From: Pisaster brevispinus
Taxonomy: Eukaryota > Echinodermata > Asteroidea > Forcipulatida > Asteriidae
DNA: 64,000 bases
Direction of reading: 5' to 3'
Assembly (NCBI GenBank): GCA_023634235.1
Contig: JAMKCF010000001.1
Span: forward strand, 16,254,258-16,318,257
Part shown: positions 32,107 to 44,900 of the stretch, piece by piece
How the letters are laid out: each line of letters begins with the position of its first letter
Position numbering within the stretch: the stretch's first letter is position 1
Made by a program: the position numbers and the translations under genes
Notes under the pieces: generated by a model
Seen by the model: only the letters and a program-made list of their open reading frames with translations
The model's database searches: none
Told to the model about the DNA's origin: nothing

Positions 32107-34656
32107 ATGTTTTTACGGATTTGTATATGTTTGCTGTTAGTTTTGAGTGTTTTGAGCCAGATTCTTGCCAATCCTGCTGAGGGGGTGAATGAATATGGAC
32201 GGCCATTTCCCATCGTGTACAACCGACAGGAATTACTGCAGCTTCGGCCTTTGACCAGTGCCCCACCCAACATTGACATTCCAATAGAGATTCAAACAAA
32301 GCAACGGAAAAGGGGGAACAAGGGTGGAATTCGCCAACGACTTAGACGCCGAAAGTTTCGTCCGCCACTTCCTTCAATAATCACAGGTAATTCGCAATCA
32401 CTTCGAAACAAAATGGATGAATTAAAGGCCTGCACTGACTACCAGTATGAATATAGAGACAATTGCCTGATGTGTTTTAGTGAGACTTGGTTTAAGAGCA
32501 CAGACAGTTCACACACATCAGAAATCGAGGGTTTTGCTTGCGAAAGAATGGACAGGACATTAGATTCAAATAAACTTACTGGAGGAGGAGTTTGTGCCTA
32601 TGTCAACAAGAGATGGTGTACAGATATTAAAGTTAAACACCAAGTTTGTTCACCGGATATCGAGTTACTCACGATTTCACTGCGCCCATTTTACCTTCCC
32701 AGAGAGTTCAATCAAATATTCATCACTGTTGTTTACATTCAGCCTAAAGCTGACGTAAACATTGCCTCTTCTAAAATTGCTGAGATTACGCAAGACCTTG
32801 AACTGAAATCGCCAGACTCTCTGAAACTTATACTTGGAGATTTCAATAATTGTCAATTGGAGTGGACCCTTCCACACTACCATCAATATGTGAACATTCC
32901 TACAAGGGGAGATAGGACATTGGATAAATGCTATGGCAACGTTGCAGATGGCTATAAGGCTTTTAAGAAAGCAGGACTTGGAGCGTCTGAACATGATATG
33001 GTGCACCTGATGCCCAAATACAAACAAAAACTTAAACAAAAGAAGCCTTCCGTCATTAAAGTAAAACAATGGACAAAGAAAAACACCGACACCTTGAGAG
33101 CATGTTTAGAATGTACTGACTGGGACGTGTTCATGGACTCTAATGACATCGACGAGGCTACTGAGGCTGTTAGTGCGTATATCAATTTTTGTGAAGATTT
33201 GACTGTTCCAGAAATAGAACGAAAATTCTATCCTAACAACAAGCCATGGATAACAAAGGAGATACGCAACCTCTTAAAACAGAAAGTACTAGCCGTTGAA
33301 AATAACGATGTGCAAGAAAAACGGAAGATTCAACGTGAAATCACCAGGTTGATTAAACACGGTAAACGCAAGTATGGAAAACAAATAGAGGACAACTTTA
33401 GCCTAAAGGACCCCCAAAAGGATTGGCAGGGTCTAAAAACCATAACCGGTTGTGGTCTCAAGAACAGGACAACTAACATTGCACCGGAGAAGCTACACGA
33501 TTTCGCAAACGAGCTGAATGTTTTCTTCGGTCGCTTTGATGTTGCTAATTATAGCGATTTAAATACTGACATCTGCAGAACTTTGGAATCCAATGCAAGC
33601 ACAGAAAACGCAATCCAACTCAGCTTGCAAACCGTTGAAAACGCATTGAAGAAATTAAAAGCCAACAAAGCAAAGGGCCCGGATGGAATCTCGGGAAAGA
33701 TTCTAAAAATGTGCTACAAAGAACTGTCACCTGTTTTTCGAGAAATGTTTCAATGGTCACTTGATGCTCACCACATTCCCAAACTATGGAAATCGTCAAA
33801 CGTCGTCCCCATTCCAAAAATAGCCAAACATTCAGCCTTGAATGATTATCGGCCAGTAGCTCTTACCGCCATTGTAATGAAATGTTTTGAGAGCATTGTG
33901 AAAGAACTTCTCCTGAAACATACCAAGATTTTTGCCGATCCTTGCCAGTTTGCATATTGTACAAAGCGAGGGGTGGATGATGCTGTAACAACACTATTAC
34001 ACAATATCCAGAGTCATCTTGATCAACCTAAAACTTATGTTAGAACACTATTTTTTGATTTCTCATCTGCCTTCAATACACTACAACCGCATAAGTTGGT
34101 TCAGAAGCTACAGAACATGCACGTCAATCCACACTTGTGCCTGTGGATCAGTGACTTCATGAGAGCTAGACCCCAACGTGTTAAGATCAGAACTTCATTC
34201 TCTGATTTGATCTTCACAAATACTGGAGCGCCACAGGGTTGTGTTCTATCACCAGTCCTCTTTACTTTGTACACCAGTGACTATAATAGTAACAGTGGAT
34301 CTTGCTCGATTGTTAAGTACGCCGATGACACTTCCTTGACTGGTCTGATCCTCAAAAACAATGAGACTAATTATAGGCTTGAAATAGAGCGCTTTGTCCA
34401 GTGGTGTGATGACAACTTTCTCACTTTGAATATAACCAAAACCAAAGAACTTGTTTTTGATTTTCGTAAGATCCGTCAAGGTATTCATCCGGTTTGTATA
34501 AAGAATGACGAAGTAGAAATTGTCAGTGAATATAAATATCTTGGAACAATTATAGATAACAAACTGGATTGGAACAAAAATACTCAAAAAAATGTGTGCC
34601 AAGGCAAATCAGAGGCTTTATTTTGTAAGGAAATTACGGTCTTTCAATGTCCGTGA
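32107..34656 (+). CDS. LINE ORF2 polyprotein: APE endonuclease + RT
   Basis: 849 codons from ATG 32,107. The first about 95 residues form a hydrophobic start and a basic RKRGNKGG...RLRRRKFRPPLP stretch, common ahead of the endonuclease in this group. The endonuclease shows GNSQSLRNKMDEL, FSETWF, LGDFNN and SEHDMVHL. The RT shows ANKAKGPDGISGK, LNDYRPVALT, FFDFSSAFNTLQP (motif A), GAPQGCVLSPVLF (motif B), KYADDTSLTG (catalytic YADD) and NITKTKELVFDF. Catalytic residues are intact. The frame is lost at an A-run near 34,586-34,592 and continues in the next frame to 35,005. Whether the frameshift is real or a sequencing error decides whether the copy could be active. Confidence 0.92.
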   Translation: MFLRICICLLLVLSVLSQILANPAEGVNEYGRPFPIVYNRQELLQLRPLTSAPPNIDIPIEIQTKQRKRGNKGGIRQRLRRRKFRPPLPSIITGNSQSLRNKMDELKACTDYQYEYRDNCLMCFSETWFKSTDSSHTSEIEGFACERMDRTLDSNKLTGGGVCAYVNKRWCTDIKVKHQVCSPDIELLTISLRPFYLPREFNQIFITVVYIQPKADVNIASSKIAEITQDLELKSPDSLKLILGDFNNCQLEWTLPHYHQYVNIPTRGDRTLDKCYGNVADGYKAFKKAGLGASEHDMVHLMPKYKQKLKQKKPSVIKVKQWTKKNTDTLRACLECTDWDVFMDSNDIDEATEAVSAYINFCEDLTVPEIERKFYPNNKPWITKEIRNLLKQKVLAVENNDVQEKRKIQREITRLIKHGKRKYGKQIEDNFSLKDPQKDWQGLKTITGCGLKNRTTNIAPEKLHDFANELNVFFGRFDVANYSDLNTDICRTLESNASTENAIQLSLQTVENALKKLKANKAKGPDGISGKILKMCYKELSPVFREMFQWSLDAHHIPKLWKSSNVVPIPKIAKHSALNDYRPVALTAIVMKCFESIVKELLLKHTKIFADPCQFAYCTKRGVDDAVTTLLHNIQSHLDQPKTYVRTLFFDFSSAFNTLQPHKLVQKLQNMHVNPHLCLWISDFMRARPQRVKIRTSFSDLIFTNTGAPQGCVLSPVLFTLYTSDYNSNSGSCSIVKYADDTSLTGLILKNNETNYRLEIERFVQWCDDNFLTLNITKTKELVFDFRKIRQGIHPVCIKNDEVEIVSEYKYLGTIIDNKLDWNKNTQKNVCQGKSEALFCKEITVFQCP

Positions 34657-35005
34657 TTCAATTTTACACCTGTTTTACCAGAGTATTATTCAGTCAGTCA
34701 TTACTTTTAGCTGTATTGTTTGGTATAATAGTCTAACCGTGAAAAATCAGAAGAAAATTGATCGTATCACCAAGGTTGCCAGCAAGATAATAGGTTTCGA
34801 AGTAAAACCCATGAGAGAAATCCTAGACAAACAGTTTGTAAATAAATTGAAAGTTATAACCCAGGACCCAACTCATCCACTTCACTCATTCATTCACATT
34901 TTCCCATCAGGAAGGTACCGTTCTCTCTCTACTCGCACAAACCGGTATAGATTATCTTTTTTACCCAGTGCTATTCATCTTTTTAACTCACTTTTCATAA
35001 GGTAA
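34592..35005 (+). pseudogene. LINE ORF2 C-terminus, after frameshift
   Basis: Continues the ORF2 protein in another frame: KANQRLYFVRKLRSFNV, SIIQSVITFSCIVWYNSL and a C-terminal domain ending at FNSLFIR. This thumb/C-terminal block is typical of CR1/Rex-type proteins. It overlaps the previous frame by about 65 bases at the poly-A tract, which localises the one-base slip. Confidence 0.88.
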
Positions 35006-35262
35006 CTTAGTTGTTGTTTTTCTATTTTAATCAGTGATGGTGAGATTTTGATAACGTTTCTCTCTTTTTTAAAATTTGAACTAGCCTATTTATTGCTTAA
35101 CTAATTTTTATAATTAATTCTGTGTTTTTAAACTGTGATGTTTTTTGTTTTTCTATAAATATCAAATTTGAATCTTTTTAGTGCACACAGGGAAAACAAT
35201 TTTCACTTTTTACTTGTAAACTGATGAAATAAATAAATTGAATTGAATTGAATTGAATTTTA

Positions 35263-35655
35263 CCTATCAATTCAATATGAAATATCAAACTAAAGTGAAA
35301 TACTGAGGATGGATGGGGGGGGGGGGGGTATTCATTTAGAAGAGGAAGCCCATGACCGTGCACAGGATAATTGAGGCGTGAAACATTTGTTTATTTACAA
35401 GAACAATGGAAAACTAGAAATTTAGAGTTTGTCTTAACACAAACTCTAGGTTTTCGGTTTCGGGGAGAACATGCCTGGTGTAAAAAGCCTGATGGAAAAA
35501 AGCACAAAATACATTTGAGATGACATAATCATGACGCTACTAAATTTTTCAGCAGTCAGTGTCGTACACCAAATTTCAACTCGGTTGGTTTTTTGGTTTG
35601 GCAGATACATGGCTTAAAAGAAGTCCACATTTAAAGCGATACACGTAGTACGTGA
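35263..35655. other. Non-coding flank between LINE and CACTA-like element
   Basis: Contains a poly-G run at about 35,313-35,327. No gene or known repeat recognised. Confidence 0.5.
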
Positions 35656-36230
35656 CACTGTGAATGGCCTGGATGTGATTTTACAACAAAAATGGAAGAG
35701 TGAATCGATATGATGTGATTTTAGGACAGATTGTCCAATATCACATCCACACCAACGAAATCACATCCGAGCCAGAAATCACATCCTTGGTTAATTGCCA
35801 CTTATCCAAAATCACATCTACTGTCTGGCTGCATTACCAAAATCACATCCACTGTCTAGGCCCTTGCCAAAATCACATCCAAGCCAGAAATCACATCCAT
35901 GATAATTGCTCATAGCCAAAATCACATCCACTGTCTGGCTGAATTACCAAAATCACATCCACTGTCTGGGCCCTTGCCAAAATCACATCCAAGACTGAAA
36001 TCACATCCTTGGTTAATTGCCACTATCAAAAATCACATCCACTGTCTGGCTGCATTACCAAAATCACATCCACTGTCCGGCCCCGGCCAAAATCACATCA
36101 GAGCCAGAAATCACATCCATAGTAATTGTGCCTAGCAAATATCACATCCAATGTCTGGCTGATTACCGAAATCACATCTAGTGTTTGGGCCCTAACCAAA
36201 TAACATCCGAGTCAGATATCACATCCATGG
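35656..36230 (+). repeat. Left subterminal repeat array (AAATCACATCC motif)
   Basis: About 18 copies of AATCACATCC in one orientation, plus two in the opposite orientation at the very tip. Spacers repeat in a four-step order (ACTGTCTGGCTGCATTACCA, ACTGTCTGGGCCCTTGCC, AAGCCAGAA, ATGATAATTGC-type). In CACTA elements such motifs bind a transposon-encoded protein; that role here is inference. Confidence 0.9.
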
Positions 36231-37157
36231 TTAATTGGGCTTAATTATGTGTGTGTACTATTTTATTATATTATGTTCACATGCCTATACTTGTTAACTT
36301 ACTTGGAATTTGACTTGAGAACTGTTTCTGGGCTGTACATTTGACAGTTTGATGTTTGGCAGGGCACTCTCTCGCGTGCTCGCATAGAGATTTCATTCCG
36401 TTGATGATGACTGTACGCATTGCAAACTGAATGCGTTGGATAGCAACTAAATCCAAAGGGTTCACATTCTGTATTCAAGATTGTCCGAATAGAGTCGCAT
36501 ATTCACTCTGCTTTATTATAATAGTATCTGGCCGTTACACGGCGATTGTGCTGAATGTCATCTGCAGATTCAGAAACGATCAGTAAGCATCGAGTATGAG
36601 CTGATCACTCGTGTTATGTTAGATTGCTTCAGAGATTGGTGCTGTTGTTATTCCCCCCGTGGCGGCACTGCAACAGCCTCCTATTACATAACGATGGTGC
36701 GAACGGGGTTGGGGGGGGGGGGACACCAGTGGTTATTTTCTTCCAGTTGTTGGTGTGTATGGTTTTGTTTATCTCGATCTGAGCTAAACCGAAGGGGCAA
36801 GCAAGACACCACACTCTTAGAGTATTTTATTGAATTGAAGCTGTATATAAAACCGTGGTAAATCATGCAATTTTATAAGTCTGAACAAAATGGGTGTTTA
36901 GTAAGAAACCAGCTATAAACTATCTCGATTTAACCATTTTTCATCAAGATACCAAAAATATCCCGTACGCGAAATCGAGGCACATGTGGGGCGAGATATT
37001 CCACTAACATTGTTTAAAAAAACGTTTTTCATCTATTCACCACAAAATAAATGGTAATTCAACATTCGTGGCCCAAATACTAATAGTAATGCCATATCTC
37101 CATAGTCGTACCACAGAGCATACATAATGCAAGGACGGATGGTCATACTGTTCCGCC
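36231..37157. other. Interior of CACTA-like element, non-coding
   Basis: No gene recognised. Contains a poly-G run near 36,713. Short open frames on both strands lack similarity. Confidence 0.5.
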
Positions 37158-37695
37158 CCCAACTTGACATTCGTCGTCCCAACTTGAGTGTTAAAATTGT
37201 GGCGCTCCAACTGTAGTGGGGATTGCAGTAAACACAGAACACCCCCCCCCCCCAGGAATAAACTATAAAATAAAATAAAAATAATAAGTATGAAGTTATT
37301 ATTATCACTTTATACTAGTAATTGAGAATATTTCAATTTAATTCGAATTCTGGTAGTGGTTTTCCGAGAGAAGGGAAATTAATTGCTTAGGGCTACTTTG
37401 AGAGTAGCATGTGGCCGCTGTCCAGAACCCTCTAAAAAGACAGTTATACGCCGAGTTAGCCTTCAATTGTGAGCGAAACTATCACAACCAAAGGGCATTC
37501 CAAACCTCGTCTTTCCGACCGGCACGCGACCGGCACGCGACCGGCTCTGCAGTAGTTTAATCAACGCATGATTGGTCAGGGTATCCCGTTGAGCTCTATG
37601 GGCGATCCCAACTATAGTTGGTATACCCCAACTTTAACACTCAAGCTGGAGCTGCACTGGTCCCAACCATAGTTGGGGCGATTGTCAAGTTGGGA
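37158..37695. repeat. MITE-like inverted repeat
   Basis: CCCAACTTGACA at 37,158 is matched by TGTCAAGTTGGG at 37,684-37,694 in reverse complement, and CTTGAGTGTTAAA near 37,183 has a reverse-complement partner near 37,640. Similar CCAACTATAGTTGG palindromes lie between. The arrangement fits a small foldback element, but no target duplication could be assigned, so limits are tentative. Confidence 0.4.
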
Positions 37696-37910
37696 CAAAA
37701 CAAAACCATAGAGAAAGGTTCTCAATGGTCATACCATGTGGACATAAAAAGAGTGCCCACATTCCATACTGGGATCGATGCATAGCCAGCTGGGCACGAA
37801 GTTGGCTTTCTGTAGGTTTTGAGTACATGACTGCACTTGAGGGCGCACCTACCAGTGAAATATTCGCATTTGTTGCTATTTTTGAAACGAAAGGAAAATG
37901 GTAATATTTT

Positions 37911-38995
37911 CAGGTAGTGGTTGGACATTTAAAAATAATTTGTGTACAAATCCTAAGTTGCATTAACATTTGACAAGCAAAACGCTATACATTCATACTG
38001 GGTTTTCAGAGCACTGTGACATGATGTCAAAAATTCAACATTTTGTAAGTTTGTTTTTTTCTTGCTTGTTGTATGGACATAAACTTTTTACACTAAGTTC
38101 AGGTAGTTGATGCGACATCTCAAACTAAATTTTGTACAATTCCTAAATTGCATTAACAATTGACAAGCAAAAAGCTATACATTTACACCGGGTTTTGAGA
38201 GCACTGTGACATGATGCAAAAATTCAACATTTTGTAGGTTAATTTTTTTCTTGTTTGTTTTATGGACAAGAACTTTTTACACTAAGTTCAGGTAGTTGAT
38301 GCAACATCTCAAACTAAATTTTGTACAATTCCTAAATTGCATTAACATTTGACAAGCAAAACGCTATACAGTCAAACCGGGGTTTGAGAGCACTGTGACA
38401 TGATGTCAAAAATTCAACATTTTGTAAGTTATTTTTGTTCTTGCTTGTTGTATGGAGATAAACTTTTTACACTAAGTTTATGTAGTTGATGCAACATCTC
38501 AAACTAAATTTTGTACAATTCCTAAATTGCATTAACATTTGACAAGCAAAACGCTATACATTCATACTGGGTTTTGAGAGCACTGTGACATGATGTCAAA
38601 AATTCAACATTTTGTAAGTTATTTTTGTTCTTGCTTGTTGTATGGAGATAAACTTTTTACACTAAGTTTAGGTAGTTGATGCGACATCTCAAACTAAATT
38701 TTATATATTTCCTAAATTGCATTAACATTTGACAAGCAAAAAGCTATACATTCATACTGGGTTTTGAGAGCACTGTGACATGATGTCAAAAATTCAACAT
38801 TTTGGGGGTTAATTTTTTTTCTTGCTTGTATGGAAATAAACTTTTTACACTAAGTTCAGGTAGTTGATGTAACATCTCAAACTAAATTTTGTACAATTCC
38901 TAAATTGCATTAACATTTGACAAGCTTAAAGCTATACATTCATGCTGGTTTTCTAGAGCACGCGTTGACAAAATGTCAAAATTCAACATTTGGGG
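37911..38995 (+). repeat. Satellite array, 190-bp unit, about 5.7 copies
   Basis: GCATTAACA(T/A)TTGACAAGC recurs at 37,960, 38,150, 38,339, 38,529, 38,719 and 38,907, giving units of 188-190 bp. Copies are about 90-95% alike by eye; the last is the most diverged and shortened. Each unit also carries AACTTTTTACACTAAGTT and CTCAAACTAAATTTTGTAC. It lies inside the 11-kb CACTA-like element. Confidence 0.92.
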
Positions 38996-41900
38996 ATTTA
39001 TTTTGTTTAAAAACTTTTATAACTTTCTCGATTGAAAATCGCTTTTAATATTTTTATAAATGATTATTATCTGACAATGATCGGTAGCAAACTGTATAAA
39101 GGAAAGCAAAACTGCTAGTAGTCGAAGTTCTCCCACAATTTAGCTTGGCTCGACCATGTTAAAAATATGAAACTTGGAGGATTTTGTTTTACAAAATCGG
39201 TCACTTTTGATATGCACAATTACACATAAGTTCACAAGGAAATAATTTTTCTAACGCCACATTATAAGCAAACTTTTTAAAATGCAATTAAAACGAAGAA
39301 AAGATTAATTCGAGACAAATTAATTTTTGGTAATTTGGTTCGTTCATCATAATTTCTAAATCATTTTGTTAGTAAAAAAAAGAGTGCTGATACAAAAACT
39401 ATCTATTTTTGCACTGTTTCTTTTATATTGCAGATTTCAGTTATAAACTTATATCAAATTGCATGATTTTAAATCACTGAAGGGTTTATAAATAATTTAT
39501 CTCAATTTTAAAAGAATAAATAATCATCAACAAAATATTTATTTGTGAACACAAAAGGCATGAGGGCGCTATACTTTACTGGACTTTTGTTACAGTCAAA
39601 GTTGAACTTACAAATGTGCGTATTTGTTTCAGATAGAACCTTGGTAATTTACATTCAAAAGTTTGAAAATATGGGTATTATATGAAACATAAAGATAGGA
39701 ATGCCTGGGGTAAAAGGACCTTTATTTCTATGTTTTTAAACAGCTTTATTATAAGAGTAGGAAGACTGGGCAAGTGAATGCCTTTTCATCTGTTTATCCT
39801 TTATTACACAGCCGTAGATCCACTTTATCAACGGGAAATTTCGACGTCGTAAGATGTTATTATTTACAATTATTCTCGGAATATACAGTAATTTAAAATG
39901 CTACGAGCTTGACCACTGTATACGTATAAATAATGGAAACTACTTAAAATTTCAAGATTTGAACAGGATGTTAATTAATGAGAGCTGTAGCAGTTGTATA
40001 GTGTGGGTGTACATTCTGCACATAACTGATATTTCGATGTAGGTTGACAAACGAGTCTTCGTCCTTTTAGTAAATTAGCTTCTTCTGAAGTGAGTTTCTA
40101 TACCTCCATGGTTTAAGCATGGAGGTATAATTAATTCTACCTTCATGGTTTAAGTGAGTAGTTTCTTCAGCCCAATTATTAAAGGTCAACTTAACATTAT
40201 AAACTGTTTATTCACAATATTAACATTGGCATGGTTGGTGCAAACATCGAAGGGTAAATATGCCCTACATGTCTTGTTTTGTTTATGATTTGTTTATGTT
40301 TTACGTACTTGTTTGTTCGTTTGTTTTTTGGTTTGTTTTCCCTCTTTTTTCTTTTTCAAGTGTGTAGGCCTACATGTTGATTGTTTTGTGAAGTATCAGT
40401 GAATGTGTTTTATGTTATACAGGGAAATTTCCACAGCTTTTAAAAAGAAATTGTACATCCCATTCCCACATTTTGTTTCTTTCTACATGTTGTATTCCGA
40501 AAGAAACACAAATACCCGGTCAAATTTAAAACAAAACACAAACCATTTTTGGTGGAGAGTACCTTGGAAATGGTAAATGTGACCTCCAGGTAGGGTGCTA
40601 TAGTGTTCTATACACGCAACCCATACAGCCGTGTTTTTTTTATGGGTTCTCTCGATTTCATAAGAGTGGGTAATCGGAGGCGATCCCTGTACTTACTTGG
40701 AACTCAGTACTGAAAAATACTGAAGAAATTTGGAATGTCCAGGGATACACACACATGGGGACTAAAGACGAGTTCGACCCTTGGGCTGCGGCCTTGAATC
40801 GGCTGGATGTTGAGAATAGAGTCAATGTTGTCGTTTGTAGTGTGGTTTGGCTACTGGGTTAAATGGTCAAATAGCCGAACCTTTGCTATAAAATACCTTT
40901 AAACTAAGAAATTCAAAGAAGGCTGAAGGCTAAAATTATACGTAGCTTCTCAGCAATAAATGATCATGTATGAATATAACTGTCGATCAGTGAAAATTAA
41001 ATTCTTTATTAATTTTACCATGTTCAGGAGTCACATGAATCAATATATTCCAGTCACCCATAGGCCTACACATGGTACAATTACTCGCCGCTCAGCAGGG
41101 ACCGAGCCCCAGGACCTTAAAACCCTTTCTCTATTTTGAAACTCTATTTTCATATCTTTGAACATTCATGTTCAAAAATAGTATTCAAGCCACTTGAAAA
41201 ATATTGCACATATCGATTGTTAGAATCCGCTGTAATTATGGTGGCAATTTCCACAGGTGGTAAGTTTAACTGCTTAATTACTTTTTTGGTAATGTGTTCT
41301 TGGTGAATTGTTGAATACCGAGTAAGTGCTGTAACAACCCACCTAGTAAACCGTACCAGTTATTCACACTTACATCTTAGATAAAGGACGGAAAGAAGGC
41401 CCGAACAAGGGGCCGGCTAGACACCAGATCTTTTTTTAAACACACCATAGGAGCTATTGCAAAATTTAAAGGAAATCCTAAAAAACGTTCAAGTCTGATG
41501 TTCTTGACCATCTTGTTAAAATGCCATGATGGAGTTATTAACTGCTCAAGGTGATGATCCAAATACCTTCTTTCTTATTTGTTTATGAACTTAAAAAATG
41601 ATTTTCAAGTATTAAAAAACAGATAGTGATTAATCCAATGCATGAATAAGTTTGAATTTTTAATTTCTAAATATTTAATTCAAACTTAAATTTCATGCAA
41701 ATGTTCACAATCCGGTCATATTTAAAACAAAACACACACCATGAAAGTGTTTCCCTGGTACTAAATGTTTATAAAACTCGGGGAACCAAATTAATGTGTA
41801 CTTTTGTTAGACAAAACTGATATAATCAATAGAGCAAGGAACATCTCCTAGATGTTTGTATTTTGTCACTGCTTGAAACATAGTTGTTCATTTAATAGAA

Positions 41901-44900
41901 AATGTCACAAAAAATAATTTGTAGGCTATGTGGAAGTATACATTATCGGTGAAGAGTGCAAAAAGGGATCTTAGACCTCTAGGTCAGTCTTATAGTGTTC
42001 TACGTCCAATAGATGGTGTTATGTGATCTCGAAGGGGATCTGTTGAGTACGACCTTGGCTGGATTTTTAGAACAGGTAACCAATGTTTATGTTTGTGGCG
42101 ATTGACCAGAGGTCAAAGGGTCAACATAGCCGGCTCTAGGGACAGCAAATTGAGCTGTCTGCCAAGTAAATTCCTCTGTCGTTTTCTTTTTTACTCGATT
42201 GTGGTTGCAGATCAGTAATCTGAATGTTTTGACAAAACTAATGGTCATTGCGCATATAATTATATAGCTGATCCTGATAGGAATTAGGATGACTTTTGTT
42301 TCTTGAGACAACGGTTTTTACGATATTCTTATTGCAGCCATTCGCTCACTGACCAAAAAACACTTGCGAAGACAAACAATACCAGATTGTGAAGCAGACG
42401 ATTTACTTGAAATGTTTGCCAACATTTGATTACTGAATAAGTTATATAATATTAATTTGGCCAAGCGTTAGCAACATCAAATCTTGAGCTCCCCCCCCCC
42501 AAATGATCTTATCCCCCATTTTCAAAGTATTTCCATTTTTACATTATTATTGTTATTCTTATTATTTTAAACTAGATTCCACTTTCCACTTTCCAAATCG
42601 ATAAGCAGTTTGCACTGAGCAACAAATTTGACGATTACATAAATAGTTAGGGTAAGTTTGTGATTGGATTTTGTCAGCTTGATACTAGTGAGCACTCAGA
42701 ACAGCCTCCATGGCCAGAGCTATGGCCTTGTAGCACGTATTTCCCGTTACTGCCTACAAAGTTACAGCACTTGTAAAACAAATCCCATATAGATCATGTA
42801 AACATGTGCAGTGTTTTGCCTGGCAGTATTTTTGTTTTTTGGTGTGTTTTTTTCATGAATAAATAAATTAGTAATCACTTTAGTATTTCTTGACAAGCTG
42901 TTCTGCGGTGTACTTAACAAACAGTACATTTACACGTAGATGTACTTCTAATAAACCTTATTAATTTATGGTAAGCTTTTGTTGAAGTTCATAAGAATAA
43001 GATGCCATACATGCACTACTAGAGCATTGGGTTTTAATGATGGAACTTTGAAGAAACGCTACAACATGTACAGGTATCGTCTAAGCTACATGTTCATACA
43101 ACAGGGCCTTTTGCAGGACAGCAGTCATCAGTCAATTAAAATTACGTAATCAAGCCCTGCATGGACTGTGGTTTAGGCCATGTCACAGTGTTGCTATGAC
43201 TACTGGGCAATATGTGAAACCATGGAGGTAGATAGCTTAAAAGCAAACTGGCTTATCTTCTTATGACGTGTGAATTGCCCACTGTTAATGTCAGAAACTG
43301 GTCATCTGTTTAACGGTGTTTTATTTAAGACGGGACTTGGAATAATGTTTTTTCCCCAATTCACTGATAAATATTGAAGTTAACGGAAGGTCTAGTGTCC
43401 AGAATCTACTCGTCCAGAATCTGCTATGTCGATGGTAAGTCTCACTCAGTCCTTTTTTTTTTCTTTTTTTTTTGGCGCGCGCGGGACGCGGGGAATGGGT
43501 TTTCGATGACTGCTCAACTCCCCACACATAAGGCTTACTCGCAGCATAAAGAACCTCTATGCTCGCAGTCACGTTTACGAAATTAAAGGCAAACACGAAT
43601 GAGTGTGCAATGTCAGCTGGCATGGGGGAGCATAAAGAGGTGCTACAAGATTAAATTTTAATGTGAGTATTCTGTATGTTTTTACATTTTAAAGATTGTT
43701 TTACATTATCTGTCTGTCTGCCTGTACACCAACAGAAGCCAAATGTTGCCATTTACATAATATTATGATATTGGTCTACCTACCAACATGGTAGGTAAGA
43801 AGAAAAAACACTATTTTAATATGAATTTCTAGCAATAAAATTAATCCACTCGAAAAGACAAGTCACCCAAGAACAATTAAGAAATAGTAAAGGCCTACCT
43901 AAAGCTGTAACATCAGTCGGATTATAATTGATGCAGAAAAATAAATCTTGGAAAATTAGTCCTCATGGGGGAGGAGGCGCGTATACACATGTCTAGGGTC
44001 CAAATTTAGTGTAATGTCGGGTAGGTCTGCTCATTTTGTGTTTGTTTGTTTTTGTTTTTTGTTTGTTTTAGGTTTCGATATCTGATCAACCTCAACATAA
44101 ACGTTACGTCAAGCTTTAAAAAATATTACAAGCAGAATAAGTGAGTCGTAGAATGATGTAGTTGTTACTGGAATGTTAGACAACATTCACCAGTATATAC
44201 ACTGTACTGTAGGGATTTGTATGTATAGCCCTTTCCAAAGTAATGGGCGAGTGAGGTTCATGGGGAAAGGATGGCCATTTGGACAGGCAATGCTCTGAAG
44301 GCGCCTAAATAAATTTCTGACTTTGCGGCCTTTGTAACTTCTATATCTAGGGTCTCTCTTATGACTACACCATTGCTGTTAGTTTCAGTGTTGTTTGGTC
44401 CATGAGATACATTTATCAAAGAAACATAAACAACAACAAAAACTTTGCAACCTTGAACATTTTTATTAATTTAAATGTGTCTAATTTGGCAATTACGAAC
44501 TGAATATTTTGGTAGAAAATGCATATTTCCTACAAATTTTCTGGCATAGGCATACAATTTGAAAGTCTCTGAATATTGGAAGAATTGTTCACTTTTCTCA
44601 AAACTCGCTCCTGAGTGACGCCGAATTTGAACATCTGCATGGTCTTCACCGTCCCTAGCAATAATGTTTTTTCCCCAATACTCATTTTACTCTGAAAGAA
44701 TTTGTATAGAAATGTTGTGGTTCAAATTAGTGGCATTCCATTGTAACTACCCTTTTATATTGTCAACTCTCATGTTACTTTTAGGTTTTGCCAATTTCAT
44801 GTGGTACTTGTTTATAACTTCAGGGGTAAACATGAATGATGACTTGATCATAATTATATTGATAAGGTAGTTACATCGAGCATAACAAACATTATATTCA

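Larger units (their letters stand above)
31974..35265 (+). mobile_element. CR1/Rex-type LINE, nearly full length
   Basis: A non-LTR retrotransposon with 5' leader (31,974-32,106), one long ORF2 (32,107-35,005, one frameshift), a 3' untranslated region and a 3' microsatellite tail of ATTGA repeats (about 35,236-35,262). The tail and the RT type place it in the CR1/Rex1/L2 group. It is the least damaged retroelement of the window. The 5' end is taken as the base after the 97-bp repeat; no target duplication was identified. Confidence 0.8.

Noticed and set aside
35739..36225. Repeated peptide frames in the AATCACATCC arrays
   Set aside because: Frames such as those at 35,700-36,135 and 46,245-46,469 are translations of the DNA repeat and are not proteins.
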